This document shows, piece after piece, positions 63,869-64,000 of a stretch of 64,000 bases of DNA. Location of the stretch: NCBI GenBank assembly GCA_008011715.2, contig CP136508.1:1364001-1428000 (forward strand). The letters are read 5' to 3'. The translations under genes were made by a program, and so were the position numbers. Each line of letters begins with the position of its first letter. The first letter of the stretch is position 1. Below the pieces are notes generated by a model, which made no database searches, was not told where the DNA came from, and saw only the letters and a program-made list of their open reading frames with translations. The DNA comes from [Empedobacter] haloabium. Lineage in GTDB: Bacteria; Pseudomonadota; Gammaproteobacteria; Burkholderiales; Burkholderiaceae_D.

Positions 63869-64000
63869 TGTAGACATAGCTCAGATAGCGTCCGAGTTGA
63901 CGACTCGGCCTGTTGGTGCAGCAGCACGTCATCAGCTTTTGGCGCTCTTGAACGAGCACACTTCCCTTCACATTGACTTTCACCACCGAAGCCTTACCCC
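63846..64000 (+). CDS. STAS-like (DUF4325) protein, C-terminus cut by window edge
   Basis: About 51 residues are visible: MMTTSTFNVDIAQIASELTT, then RPVGAAARHQLLALLNEH and the beta strand LHIDFHHRSLTP, the place where STAS-like DUF4325 proteins have IDF...LTPSF. It starts inside the upstream ATPase gene in another frame, so the two are translationally coupled. DUF4325 proteins commonly pair with GHKL ATPases. Confidence 0.72.
   Translation, partial: MMTTSTFNVDIAQIASELTTRPVGAAARHQLLALLNEHTSLHIDFHHRSLT

Overview
The window is high-GC, densely coded DNA that fits a beta-proteobacterium of the Oxalobacteraceae (Massilia / Duganella / Pseudoduganella type). This is inferred from gene families, two PEP-CTERM proteins, and interspersed palindromic repeats of the GGGGTCAGTCCC and GGTGTCAGGCACC types; no 16S or other marker gene is present to prove it.

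Layout. 1-8.8 kb (minus strand) is one tightly overlapping amino-sugar operon: BadF-type kinase, GntR regulator, NagA, a SIS-domain NagB-II, a sugar ABC importer (binding protein, two permeases), an AmpG-like MFS permease and an ABC ATPase cut by the window edge. A good promoter and several TGGTATT half-sites lie just upstream. 9-26 kb holds a giant GIN-domain solenoid protein, a PEP-CTERM protein, an ExeA/GspB pair, MobB, a YjfB-like peptide, a bufferin-type metallophore locus (BufA1 precursor plus a fused BufB-BufC enzyme), a hybrid histidine kinase, an M1 aminopeptidase, an S4 protein, FumC and a FimV-like protein. 26-43.5 kb is mostly housekeeping or stress-related: FliT, HDOD protein, M13 peptidase, CsbD, DPP-IV, MATE pump, a beta/gamma-crystallin protein, CbpA/CbpM, LysR/AzoR, a nicotinamidase-like hydrolase with PncB, and a GNAT acetyltransferase. 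Two Gln/Gly-rich hydrophilic proteins are also here, each next to a repeat cluster.

43.6-57.5 kb contains a PEP-CTERM protein and a type I secretion locus (small secreted protein, 2609-residue RTX protein, ABC exporter with a degenerate C39 domain, HlyD adaptor; no outer-membrane partner in the window). From about 57.5 kb the DNA becomes accessory, with lower GC in places. It holds a toxin-antitoxin pair with a decayed toxin, a low-GC operon with a twice-frameshifted gene, tandem repeats, a probable attachment site resembling the 3' end of a tmRNA/tRNA plus terminator, a DUF4224 phage gene without its usual integrase, an array of short palindromes, and a set of tiny overlapping genes. It ends in a GHKL-type ATPase overlapping a STAS-like (DUF4325) gene that runs off the window.

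The strongest leads for something little described are: the two-gene bufferin locus with a fused BufB-BufC; the palindrome array at 61.6-61.8 kb; the GHKL/STAS-like pair in the island; and palindromic repeats that have supplied the C-termini and stop codons of neighbouring genes.
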